From: Hyphomicrobiales bacterium
GTDB lineage: Bacteria > Pseudomonadota > Alphaproteobacteria > Rhizobiales > Methyloligellaceae
Length of the DNA stretch: 64,000 bases
NCBI GenBank assembly: GCA_021775525.1
Contig: JAJFHQ010000027.1
Location: 36,712-100,711 of the forward strand
Direction: 5' to 3'
Shown here: positions 44,453 through 52,095 of the stretch, one piece after another
Layout: every line of letters starts with the position of its first letter
Numbering within the stretch: the stretch's first letter is position 1
Notes under the pieces: model-generated
What the model was told of the DNA's origin: nothing
Databases searched by the model: none
The model's input: the letters and a program-made list of their open reading frames with translations, nothing else
Translations under genes and position numbers: made by a program

Positions 44453-44800
44453 TCAGTCTTCCAACAGGGCATCGCCGAGGAAATGACGTCCTTCGCGGTC
44501 TTCCACCTCGATGATCCATATATCGGGGTCAAAATCCGCCTGGCGCTGAAGGTAGCTGTCGGCATCCGCATCACTCACTGAGTCTTCGCCCAATGCCTGC
44601 GTCCAGCATCTGTCAGTGCTGCTGGCATCCATACCTGCTGGTGCAGGACCGTATAGACTTACGTTCCCGTCGAGACAATTAATCTTGATGAAAATGGCGC
44701 CGCCGTCGCTTTGCCCGCGCCGCACCATCACAGCCGATGCACCATTGCTGGAACAGCGTCGGATATAGGCCTTGGCCCAGATTTCGGCTTTGATGCGCAT
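44453..44800 (-). CDS. DUF1491 family protein
   Basis: 115 residues that fit DUF1491: IKAEIWAKAYIRRCSSNG at the N-terminus, GGAIFIKINCLDGNVSLYGPAP, and the C-terminal YLQRQADFDPDIWIIEVEDREGRHFL. Cytoplasmic, function unknown. Found beside the peptidoglycan-binding and DivJ-like genes, all on the minus strand. Confidence 0.88.
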   Translation of the reverse strand: MRIKAEIWAKAYIRRCSSNGASAVMVRRGQSDGGAIFIKINCLDGNVSLYGPAPAGMDASSTDRCWTQALGEDSVSDADADSYLQRQADFDPDIWIIEVEDREGRHFLGDALLED

Positions 44801-44853
44801 ACCGGTTCGATATATCGGTGAAGAAAAACAGCCTTATACCCCGGCCAAGGGAC

Positions 44854-45516
44854 TTAGCTGGATTTTATTTTGCTGAAGCTGCCGCCATTCGCCTGCATCA
44901 AATGTTTTATGAACCTGCCGGAGATGCGCCCTTTGACGGTCAGTTTCTTGGCCCGCTCAAAACTCTCGATTGCTTTGCGGGTCGACGCTCCCCACAAACC
45001 ATCCGGTGGGCCAGGATCATATCCCAGCTTGGCCAAAGTCAGCTGTACTGCCCTTATGAGGTCTTTCGTCTCCTCAGGTAAGGACGCAGACCCGTTCTCT
45101 CCGGCATCCCCTAAAGATGCCCCCAGGATCATATTCTTGAGCAACCGGTCCGTTGCCTCGCCCGTGATTGCCAGCCCTTTATCATCCTGGTAGGCCATGA
45201 TGGCAGCCCGGGTCACGTAACCCTGCACGCCATCGACCGGGCCTGGCTCATATCCAATTTCTACAAGTTTGCGCTGAACCGCCATGATCGTCTTCGTCCG
45301 GGGCACAGATACGGGCGTCCGCGTATGTTTGGGGAGCGTTTTGGTGAATTTCGGCTCCTCGCGCGCGCTCTTTACAGGACGGTTGTGAGAGTTCGTCGCA
45401 TCTATGGCCATAGGTGCCGGATGCGGCCCCTTTTGCAGAAAGGTCGCATTATAGGTGATCGCCGCTGACAGAGCGACGAACGCTATCAACATGATCCTTG
45501 CCTGCAGGGTAATCAT
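44854..45516 (-). CDS. Membrane-anchored peptidoglycan-binding protein (two PG_binding_1 repeats)
   Basis: An N-terminal helix (~6-22) anchors a ~50-residue basic linker, then two PG_binding_1 repeats: AVQRKLVEIGYEPGPVDGVQG...AIMAYQ (~80-115) and AVQLTLAKLGYDPGPPDGLWG...AIESFER (~155-190). Both keep the GY-PGP-DG core. Expected to bind the cell wall from the inner membrane. It lies 35 bases downstream of the DivJ-like kinase gene. Confidence 0.85.
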   Translation of the reverse strand: MITLQARIMLIAFVALSAAITYNATFLQKGPHPAPMAIDATNSHNRPVKSAREEPKFTKTLPKHTRTPVSVPRTKTIMAVQRKLVEIGYEPGPVDGVQGYVTRAAIMAYQDDKGLAITGEATDRLLKNMILGASLGDAGENGSASLPEETKDLIRAVQLTLAKLGYDPGPPDGLWGASTRKAIESFERAKKLTVKGRISGRFIKHLMQANGGSFSKIKSS

Positions 45517-45551
45517 GACCTTTTTGCCGTAATGATACTTCTTCTCATGCC

Positions 45552-47390
45552 TTACGCACCAAGCGCGATGGCAACCGGTGAAGATGTCTCGTTGATTTCG
45601 CTATCGTCCTCAGCCAGTCCTGCCATCCCCTCGACACCTTCCACCGGCAAACGAATGCTTACCCTGGTGCCTTCGCCTAGCTTGCTTTCAATATCCAAAC
45701 TTCCGCCATGGAGCCGAACAAGGCCCTTGACCACAGACAGGCCAAGCCCCGCGCCCTCATAACTGCGATCATAGGAACTCTCGGCCTGGACAAACGGATT
45801 TCCGAGTTTTGGAATATCCTGCTCTGCAATTCCAATACCGTTGTCGGAGACGGCCAGCTCAATTTCTTCCTCAACCCGCCTGGCACTTACTTCCACGTAC
45901 CCACCTTCATCGGTGAACTTGATGGCATTGGCCAGGAGATTTAACAGGATCTGCTTGCAGGCCCGCTTGTCAGCGACCAGTTCAGGCAAATTCGGGGCTG
46001 CATCCAACCGGACATCAATGGATTTTTTCTCGCCCTGATGAGACATGATTTCGACGCAAGATTTCACCAGCGGACCCACTGCGAAGGGCTCGGTAACAAT
46101 ATCGAACTTCCCGGCCTCGATTTTTGACATGTCGAGGACCTCGTTGACGACGCTCAACAAATGCTCGCCGCTTTCATGAATGAGCTGGGCATATTCACGG
46201 TAGCGATCCTCGCCAATCCGGCCATAGAGTTCGCGATGCAGGATTTCGGAAAACCCGATGATCGCATTCAGCGGCGTGCGCAACTCATGACTCATATTCG
46301 CAAGGAATTGCGTCTTGGCCTGGTTTGCTGATTCGGCCACATCGCGCGCTTTCAAAATGACATCTTCCTGGGCTTTGCGAGCGGCAATATCACGCGTAAC
46401 GGCCACAATCTCGTGTGGTAGAATACCCTCATCACTATGCCCTGCCTCATCGCGGGACACTGGCCTGCATCTCATTTCAGCCCAGCCATAGCCGGTATCG
46501 GTATGGTCAGCAGAACCCTTGACCGGTTCACCCTTCTTTACCCGGAACTCAACCGATATGGACTTGTTCAATTCCAAGCACTGGCTCAAGGCATTGAGAT
46601 AGGCTGGTTTGTCAGCGACATGGACCCGCTCGAACAGGCCGTTACCCATGAGCATCTGGGCTGGTTCGCCCAAAATTTGTTCAGACGCAATTGAAGCAAA
46701 CAGGACCTGCCCCTTGGCGTTGTGGCGCGTGATCATGTCCGTGGCGTTTTCCGCCAGCAGGCGGTAGCGCTGCTCACCACGACGTATTTCCTGTTCTGAA
46801 CGGTCGTAGACACCTTGAACGGATATGGCGAGGCCGCCCGCGTAAATCAGCGCCGACATTGAGCCAAGTAAAGCAAGAATCACGGGTTCCTGGGAAAATG
46901 TCTGTGGGGCCGGTAATAAATTAAACGCATCCACCCCGGCGAGCCCCAATAATGAGAGAGCCGCGATAGCAATGGCCGAGAGGACAACACGGCGATCAGC
47001 CGAGAGCGCCGCCTCGAGCGGAACCACGACCATCCAGGCAATAAGAAAGGAAGTGATCCCTCCGGTAATCCCGGCTGCGAAGGTCACCAATCCAGCAAGG
47101 CTTACCGCTGAGATAAGATGCGCAAAGCCCAACCGGCCGGTCCGGGAGAGAAATACTGCAATCAGAATGGGTGAAATCATCCATGAGAAAGCGACGGCCG
47201 AAAGCACCGAAGGCTGGCCAATTAGTGCCAGATAGACTGGAAACACGGCGAGGGCGATGAAACCGCCAATCAAATGCGAGGTAATGAAAGACTGGTGACG
47301 TGAAGCCGCCAGGGCATTTCCTCTTACAGAATCATGCACCAGGGAGCGAAAATAGGCACTGGCGCCACGCTTACTCACTACTAATGTCAA
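45552..47390 (-). CDS. Polytopic PAS histidine kinase, DivJ-like (PdhS family)
   Basis: Six or so membrane helices (~37-185), one PAS domain (~213-340), HisKA with SHELRTPLNA (His368), and HATPase_c (NLLANAIKF, SDNGIGIA, GAGLGLSVV). The DHp follows the DivK-directed pattern: GFSEILHRELYGR, YAQLIHESGEHLLSVVNE, MSKIEAGKF. Multi-helix N-terminus plus PAS matches DivJ. It is the third PdhS-type kinase in the window. Together with the adjacent cell-wall-binding gene it suggests a polarity/division role, which is inferred. Confidence 0.85.
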   Translation of the reverse strand: MTLVVSKRGASAYFRSLVHDSVRGNALAASRHQSFITSHLIGGFIALAVFPVYLALIGQPSVLSAVAFSWMISPILIAVFLSRTGRLGFAHLISAVSLAGLVTFAAGITGGITSFLIAWMVVVPLEAALSADRRVVLSAIAIAALSLLGLAGVDAFNLLPAPQTFSQEPVILALLGSMSALIYAGGLAISVQGVYDRSEQEIRRGEQRYRLLAENATDMITRHNAKGQVLFASIASEQILGEPAQMLMGNGLFERVHVADKPAYLNALSQCLELNKSISVEFRVKKGEPVKGSADHTDTGYGWAEMRCRPVSRDEAGHSDEGILPHEIVAVTRDIAARKAQEDVILKARDVAESANQAKTQFLANMSHELRTPLNAIIGFSEILHRELYGRIGEDRYREYAQLIHESGEHLLSVVNEVLDMSKIEAGKFDIVTEPFAVGPLVKSCVEIMSHQGEKKSIDVRLDAAPNLPELVADKRACKQILLNLLANAIKFTDEGGYVEVSARRVEEEIELAVSDNGIGIAEQDIPKLGNPFVQAESSYDRSYEGAGLGLSVVKGLVRLHGGSLDIESKLGEGTRVSIRLPVEGVEGMAGLAEDDSEINETSSPVAIALGA

Positions 47391-47965
47391 CTTTTCCTCG
47401 GTGCTGAATACACCAGCACCGCCCCTTCAACGTTTGGGAAAGTATGTTCCTGGTCGTTTAAGGAAAGCTGAAGGAGGACCACTTTGGGCGCCCTTCACAC
47501 CCCCTGCATCAATAAAAAAGAGCCCAAAAACGTCCAAAGCACCCTCATGGTTAATGCAACGCTACCGTCATGGACATGGAAAGCAGGTTCCCATACGGGG
47601 TGTTTAGCGACACACCCGAATCTGCAAAATTGACTGCAATACGCACTGAAATAGAAACGAACCGGCGGTTTGACCGGATGACTCGTCGGTTTTAAATCTA
47701 AAAATCCCCGTAAACCGCCATTTTCATTGATTGCTCACAGCTATGATTTGAATCAAATTTTATAAGAATTAGCCGACGACTTGAAAAAAATTGAAGTCTA
47801 CTTTGATTATATATTTAAATAATACAATTTTTGTCAAAAGTAAATCTAATTTATATAAAGTTAAAAACAAATATAGACTGTGTAATTTTGAGATTATTAT
47901 TTCGTCATTGCTAGTGTTGCCCCATCGTTCGAGCAAGTCGAACTTGTTTTGGAAAGGGCAAACCG
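47391..47965. other. AT-rich intergenic region between divergent DivJ-like and DUF5330 genes
   Basis: No convincing gene. The left third has ordinary base composition; 47750-47900 is strongly AT-rich and contains only chance ORFs. A nested inverted repeat is present: GGCGGTTT at 47664 pairs with AAACCGCC at 47712, and ACCG/CGGT pairs inside it. It could be a leader or small RNA hairpin, but with a ~40-base interior this is weak. Both flanking promoters should lie here. Confidence 0.5.
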
Positions 47966-48334
47966 ATGTTTTTGATTAGAACAGCCTTCTGGCTCAGTCT
48001 TCTTATACTGCTTCTGCCGACTGACGAGCAGGACCAGCGTGTCGTTTATGGCAATGCGGAAGCCGCAGTGTCTGACCTTCGCACCTTCTGCACCCGTAAC
48101 CCGGATGTTTGTGAGGCCTCCAAGAGCGCGGCCCATACTTTCAGCCTGAAAGCCAAGTTTGGTGCAAAAATGCTGATGGATTTTTGGAATGAAAAAGCGG
48201 GCAGCACCGTTACTCCTGCTTCAGTCCAGACAAGCCGCCGTCCGTCTTTCTTCCGCAAGGATGCTCAAAGCACCCTGACTGCAGAAGACATGCGGCCGTC
48301 ATGGTCCATCCCATCGGATGGTTCCGGGGTCTAA
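47966..48334 (+). CDS. DUF5330 domain exported protein
   Basis: 122 residues starting MFLIRTAFWLSLLILLLPTDE, the typical DUF5330 N-terminus and signal/anchor. The core VSDLRTFCTRNPDVCEASKSAAHTF has two cysteines likely to form a disulfide. AAAGG stands eight bases before the ATG. A terminator-like hairpin follows within ten bases of the stop. Family restricted to Hyphomicrobiales as far as I know; function unknown. Confidence 0.85.
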   Translation: MFLIRTAFWLSLLILLLPTDEQDQRVVYGNAEAAVSDLRTFCTRNPDVCEASKSAAHTFSLKAKFGAKMLMDFWNEKAGSTVTPASVQTSRRPSFFRKDAQSTLTAEDMRPSWSIPSDGSGV

Positions 48335-48341
48335 CCCGAAA

Positions 48342-48377
48342 CCGGCGGATGCGGTCTATGCCGCATTTCCCCGCCGG
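48342..48377 (+). terminator. Terminator hairpin of DUF5330 gene
   Basis: CCGGCGG-ATGCGG pairs with CCGCAT-CCGCCGG (13 base pairs, one four-base bulge TTCC, six-base loop) and is followed by ATTGAAATTTT. It begins eight bases after the stop codon at 48334, a normal place for a Rho-independent terminator. Confidence 0.65.
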
Positions 48378-48385
48378 ATTGAAAT

Positions 48386-48575
48386 TTTAAGGTATCGGGC
48401 GCGTGGCCGGAAACTCCACCGCTGCCAGGGGAAATAAATTTAAGAGTGATGGGGTTTCCCACAATGCGGGCTCCCCATCTTTGAAGACCAGTTTATTGGC
48501 AGCCACTACCTGCCTGGTACGCATCTCGGACGGTTCCCCCTGCCCTTTCCCCGTCCGAGGTGCGTGCCTTTTTCT
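48386..48575 (+). ncRNA. Candidate small RNA with two stem-loops and a strong terminator
   Basis: Between the DUF5330 terminator and sufE there is no credible ORF but clear RNA structure. A stem GATGGGG/CCCCATC (48448-48454 with 48473-48479) contains an inner CCC/GGG pair. An 18-base-pair stem at 48516-48533/48551-48568 has two wobbles and a 17-base pyrimidine-rich loop, and is followed directly by TTTTTC. The second element is a textbook intrinsic terminator on the plus strand, 180 bases beyond the DUF5330 terminator, so it likely ends a separate transcript. The 5' end is not defined; no match to a known RNA family was recognised. Confidence 0.45.
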
Positions 48576-48684
48576 ATTCGGCGTCACACACACGCCTCCC
48601 ATGTCCTGATCAACTGCTAACAACCGGGTTTTCACAACTCCCCGGATCGGTTAGTGATACGCCTGTTCAGGAAATCACAGCACC

Positions 48685-49125
48685 ATGACACTTAAAGACA
48701 TACAGTCCGACTTCGAGTTTCTCGACGAGTGGGAAGACCGCTACCGATATGTCATAGAACTCGGCCGGGGTCTTGAACCCTTGGCCGACCTGGATCGAGT
48801 TGACTCAAACAAGGTTCAAGGCTGCGCCAGCCAAGTCTGGCTGGCCACCGTTCTCAAGCCGGTCAGCGCTGGTGAAAACCCGCAATTGAATTTTACCGGT
48901 GACAGCGATGCGCATATCGTGCGCGGTCTCATCGCCATACTATTTTCCATCTATTCCGGAAAGAAGGCCAATGAGATCCTCAACACCGATGCCCACGCGA
49001 TCTTCAACGAACTCGGGCTTGGCGAGCACCTGACACCCCAACGCTCTAACGGCTTCGTTGCCATGGTTGAGCGCATACGCAGAGATGCCCAAACAGCTCA
49101 GCAGAACGTCCAGCCCGTCGACTGA
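48685..49125 (+). CDS. sufE: SufE family cysteine desulfuration protein
   Basis: Accepts sulfur from SufS and passes it to the SUF scaffold. 146 residues with the acceptor Cys47 in NKVQGCASQVWL and the family ends FLDEWEDRYRYVIELGRGL and LGLGEHLTPQRSNGF. It has AGGA about twelve bases before the ATG. It is convergent with the DUF6456 gene, whose stop lies seven bases away. No other suf gene is in the window. Confidence 0.92.
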   Translation: MTLKDIQSDFEFLDEWEDRYRYVIELGRGLEPLADLDRVDSNKVQGCASQVWLATVLKPVSAGENPQLNFTGDSDAHIVRGLIAILFSIYSGKKANEILNTDAHAIFNELGLGEHLTPQRSNGFVAMVERIRRDAQTAQQNVQPVD

Positions 49126-49132
49126 CATCCCC

Positions 49133-50023
49133 TTAACGCCACTTATCCAGAGACGGACGAAAACCTTCCATTCCCCAGTGATTCAGCCGTGCCCGAACCG
49201 GGTTGGCCGCATCGGTATCGCTTAAAATTCCATAGTGCCTGGCTAGCCCGGTGAGAGCAATTTGCAGGATGACCTTGCCGGAACGTTGCGGCCAGTTCCG
49301 ATTTTTTTCCGCGTCCGTCAATCCAAGCAAATGACAACACACATCGATCAACACGCCAGATAGTTCCGGGCCGACAGCATCAAGTGCTTGAAAAACACGC
49401 TGACGTGAGACGAGTGCCTGATCGCTCAAACCCGCAGCCCCTTCTGGAGCGGCGCGGCGCATACGTCTCGATGGCGCGGCACTCTCCCATTTCGACGTCA
49501 CGCTTGGCGACAACTGTGCACGCTCAAATTCAGCACGCAAGCGCTCGCCAGCCTCATATTGATTTGCATCGATCAATGGCATCCCGTTGCGATCCTTTCG
49601 CCGCCGCAACCAGCCCAGCGGGCTTTCCCCTTCATTCACGACGACGGGGCGTTTTGAGCCGTTCACTTCACGATCGGATGTCTCACGCAACTGATGATGT
49701 TCAAGAAACGGCTCTGAACCGGCACGATGCCGACGCAACCACAACAGACCTTCATTGGTGAGTACGAGGCGGTCAACTGTCTCAGCTATCTAGGACAAGC
49801 GCTTAAATCCCTGGATAACCGGTTCTGAAATCGCCAATACGCTGCGGCTATAACTATTGCGTCGGGTAAAAACACCATAGAGAAGTTCGCTCTGGCCGAT
49901 GACACCCCTGATCGGCTGAATATAGCCGGCATCATTGATGAGCTTGGGGAAAATGCGTGCTGCTTCCCTCCGCAACTCATGATCAACGATATGCCGAACC
50001 CTTCCACTTTCCTGTCCTGCCAT
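49133..50023 (-). pseudogene. DUF6456 protein gene interrupted by one in-frame TAG
   Basis: One reading frame runs from ATG 50023 to the stop at 49133, broken only by TAG at 49790-49792. The 5' part gives 77 residues (RVRHIVDHELRREAARIF ... VIQGFKRLS); the 3' part continues directly with IAETVDRLVLTNEGLLWLRRHRAG and holds the DUF6456 core (ESPLGWLRRRKDRNGMPLIDANQYEAGERLR, FERAQLSPSVTSKWE). No frameshift is needed. It is a nonsense mutation, a sequence error or programmed read-through; a restart at TTG 49744 would give a 203-residue core protein. It lies just after the DnaA-like HTH gene, its usual partner. Confidence 0.75.
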
Positions 50024-50025
50024 CT

Positions 50026-50415
50026 TCAGGACTCCAGAGTGTTGAGAGCATTTGCCAACCTGACAATCGATATTTCAAGATGATCAAGAGCGGTATCGAA
50101 CAGGGGGTCATCGCGGCGATCTTCCACAAGTCCAAAAGCATGGGCCACGGTCGTGCGGTCGCGTGTGAACAAGTTTCCGACCTCGGTGAGTGTCAGTCCA
50201 TAAGCAACATGTGCGAGATACATCGCCACCTGCCGGGCAAATGCTATCTGCGCTCTGCGGCGGGTGCGCGCTCGCAATTCCCGAAGCGGCACTTGGAACG
50301 CCATAGCCACCACCAGTTCGACAACGCTGCGTGCCAGCCGTAATGGCAATATTCGGGGCGCCTTTTTCGAACACCGCCTCACTTCTTGTAACTGCTGCAC
50401 TCCTTCACCTTGCAT
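50026..50415 (-). CDS. DnaA domain IV-like helix-turn-helix protein
   Basis: 129 residues whose C-terminal half looks like the DNA-binding domain IV of DnaA: ARQVAMYLAHVAYGLTLTEVGNLFTRDRTTVAHAFGLVEDRR. There is no AAA+ ATPase domain. ATG 50415 has GGAG seven bases upstream and is preferred over ATG 50472, which lacks an SD. The N-terminus is basic. Such proteins in Hyphomicrobiales are presumed transcription factors; whether it binds DnaA boxes is unknown. Confidence 0.75.
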   Translation of the reverse strand: MQGEGVQQLQEVRRCSKKAPRILPLRLARSVVELVVAMAFQVPLRELRARTRRRAQIAFARQVAMYLAHVAYGLTLTEVGNLFTRDRTTVAHAFGLVEDRRDDPLFDTALDHLEISIVRLANALNTLES

Positions 50416-50629
50416 TCGCCCGCTCCTTCCACGCGCCACGCGGTCCCTCTGTGGCGGCACCGACTCTGGCATTTGATTGAATAGGAATAAAGTCCTTGTT
50501 TATCAAAATCGCGTATCTGGGTGGGTGCGGGGATAACTTTCGCGAAATGCATTCAAAATGCCTCCTGGAAGAGAGCAAATAAGCGAGAACTAATCCCCCC
50601 TTGCCTCTGGCGGGGGATAATTCGAATGC

Positions 50630-50992
50630 ATGGAAAATGAAGCTAGGCAAAATGACCCACACCGTGCGCGTGTGACAGCAGATGCCGGTGAACGAAAGCT
50701 GCAGAACACGAATACGGCTTTACAGAAGATCTCTGGGTGCCAGGTCAATAGGTATCAACGGCAGAGAGATTTACCCTGTCTTCTACCATTATGGCCCCAC
50801 GAGATTAGGGATGAGACAGAAGCTGGTGCGCACGTAATAATTGCTAAACTGCGATGTGCCTTGCGCGCCGAACGCCAGCGTGGCCGCACGGGCCACTGGT
50901 CCTATAACCTCGACCGACACTTGGGTCTGCTGCAAGCATATAAAAGTGAGGTGGCCAGACTGGAGGCCAGAATCCGCAAGTGCGAAACCTGA
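50630..50992 (+). CDS. Small conserved-looking hypothetical protein
   Basis: 120 residues. The second half looks coding: LLPLWPHEIRDETEAGAHV, IIAKLRCALRAERQRGRTGHWSYNLDRHLGLLQAYKSE, a helical basic segment I associate with short Hyphomicrobiales proteins. The first 50 residues look less protein-like, so the true start may be internal. It is convergent with mucR and separated from it by a hairpin. Confidence 0.5.
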   Translation: MENEARQNDPHRARVTADAGERKLQNTNTALQKISGCQVNRYQRQRDLPCLLPLWPHEIRDETEAGAHVIIAKLRCALRAERQRGRTGHWSYNLDRHLGLLQAYKSEVARLEARIRKCET

Positions 50993-51033
50993 AGTTGCCA
51001 ACCTCGCCAAACAAGTCCGGATGACAGAATCAA

Positions 51034-51058
51034 ACAGGGGCCCCTCGTGGGCCCCTGT
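51034..51058 (-). terminator. Perfect hairpin downstream of mucR
   Basis: ACAGGGGCCC pairs perfectly with GGGCCCCTGT around a five-base loop, and on the minus strand is followed by TTTGATT. It lies 50 bases after the mucR stop and is probably its terminator, perhaps shared with the convergent small gene. The T tract is short. Confidence 0.6.
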
Positions 51059-51107
51059 ACGAACTTCAATGGATGGTTCACTGCGCCGGGTTTGAATCCC
51101 GCCGGAG

Positions 51108-51518
51108 TTAGCCTTTCCTGCGCTGACCCAAGCCCATTTTCTTGGCAAGAGCCGAACGGGCAGCAGCATAATTGGGAGCTACCATCGGATAGTCGTGGGG
51201 CAAATTCCACTTATCCCGATACTCTTCAGGTGTCAGGTCATAGTGCGTGCGAAGATGCCGTTTCAGAGACTTGAATTTCTTCCCGTCCTCAAGACAGATG
51301 ATGTAATCAGGCATCACCGATTTCTTGACTGGAACAGCCGGGTTCAATTCTTCAATTAATGGTTGGGATGCCTTGGCAGCCGCCTTGCTCAACGCGTCGT
51401 ACGTATCATTTATTAGCGAAGGCAAATCTCCGGAAACCACGGCATTGTTGGTTACGTAGGCAGAAACGATATCCGCCGTTAGTTCGACTAATCCTTCAGT
51501 GATTTGCTTATCTTCCAT
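51108..51518 (-). CDS. mucR: MucR/Ros family zinc-finger transcriptional regulator
   Basis: 136 residues. The prokaryotic zinc finger is visible as [35 protein letters not shown] (Cys plus two His ligands), followed by the conserved [22 protein letters not shown] stands nine bases before the ATG. MucR proteins bind AT-rich DNA and control exopolysaccharide, motility and cell-cycle genes, and repress their own genes. The AT-rich upstream region fits autoregulation. Confidence 0.93.
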   Translation of the reverse strand: MEDKQITEGLVELTADIVSAYVTNNAVVSGDLPSLINDTYDALSKAAAKASQPLIEELNPAVPVKKSVMPDYIICLEDGKKFKSLKRHLRTHYDLTPEEYRDKWNLPHDYPMVAPNYAAARSALAKKMGLGQRRKG

Positions 51519-52095
51519 TTAGGACATCTCCTAATTTATATGATCTGGTAGTGTTTTTAACTGTTCGAAGTATATGAACAATCAAAACAATGTCTATATT
51601 ATGACAGGAACAAGGTTGAACTTAACTAAATACCCGTAATTCTCGGTCTTTGTGATTATAATAACAAAAGTCTCGCAATTACTGGTTGATATTCAGTCGA
51701 TGAATTGAGCACAACGTATCTGAGTATTACGTAAATTTCAAGCAATTCAGTTTCTATAAACAACGACTCCTTATACTCAGAGGTCATTAATATAAGCATT
51801 TGATTTGTAACATTTTATTTTTGCAATCGCTGCAATTTGATACCTTCAGAGTACATTTAAAGGATACGTCTTTTGTATAAATTTGACGCAGCATCCCAAA
51901 AATTAACAAAATTGCCTGGTTCGGGCTCTATAAACGAATGGCCTTGAGATGTAACACTTGGTCAAAAACAAATGTATCTGAGGTCAAAATCAAGTCTCAA
52001 AGTAAATGACAGGTTGAAATATTCTAGTCTTGTGGCATACGCCTCAGCGCCCTTCGACGATCCCAACCCGGGCTTTTCGATTGCAGTCCTAATAA
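51519..52095. other. AT-rich intergenic region upstream of mucR
   Basis: 577 bases with no credible gene on either strand. Most of 51530-51900 is AT-rich with many TA steps, the kind of DNA MucR binds. The mucR promoter must lie at its left end. No clear terminator for the Mrp operon was seen at its right end, and no terminal repeats or transposase remnants were found. Confidence 0.55.

Noticed and set aside
47791..47979. 62-codon frame in AT-rich DNA before DUF5330
   Set aside because: Composition is Lys/Asn/Ile-rich as expected of random AT-rich DNA; it overlaps the DUF5330 start and has no SD.
48387..48635. Two opposite 68-82 codon frames between DUF5330 and sufE
   Set aside because: Both run through the terminator-like stem and have no protein-like features; the region is better explained as structured RNA.
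51519..52095. AT-rich block as a mobile element or island end
   Set aside because: No transposase fragment, terminal inverted repeats or target duplication was seen; flanks are ordinary chromosomal genes.
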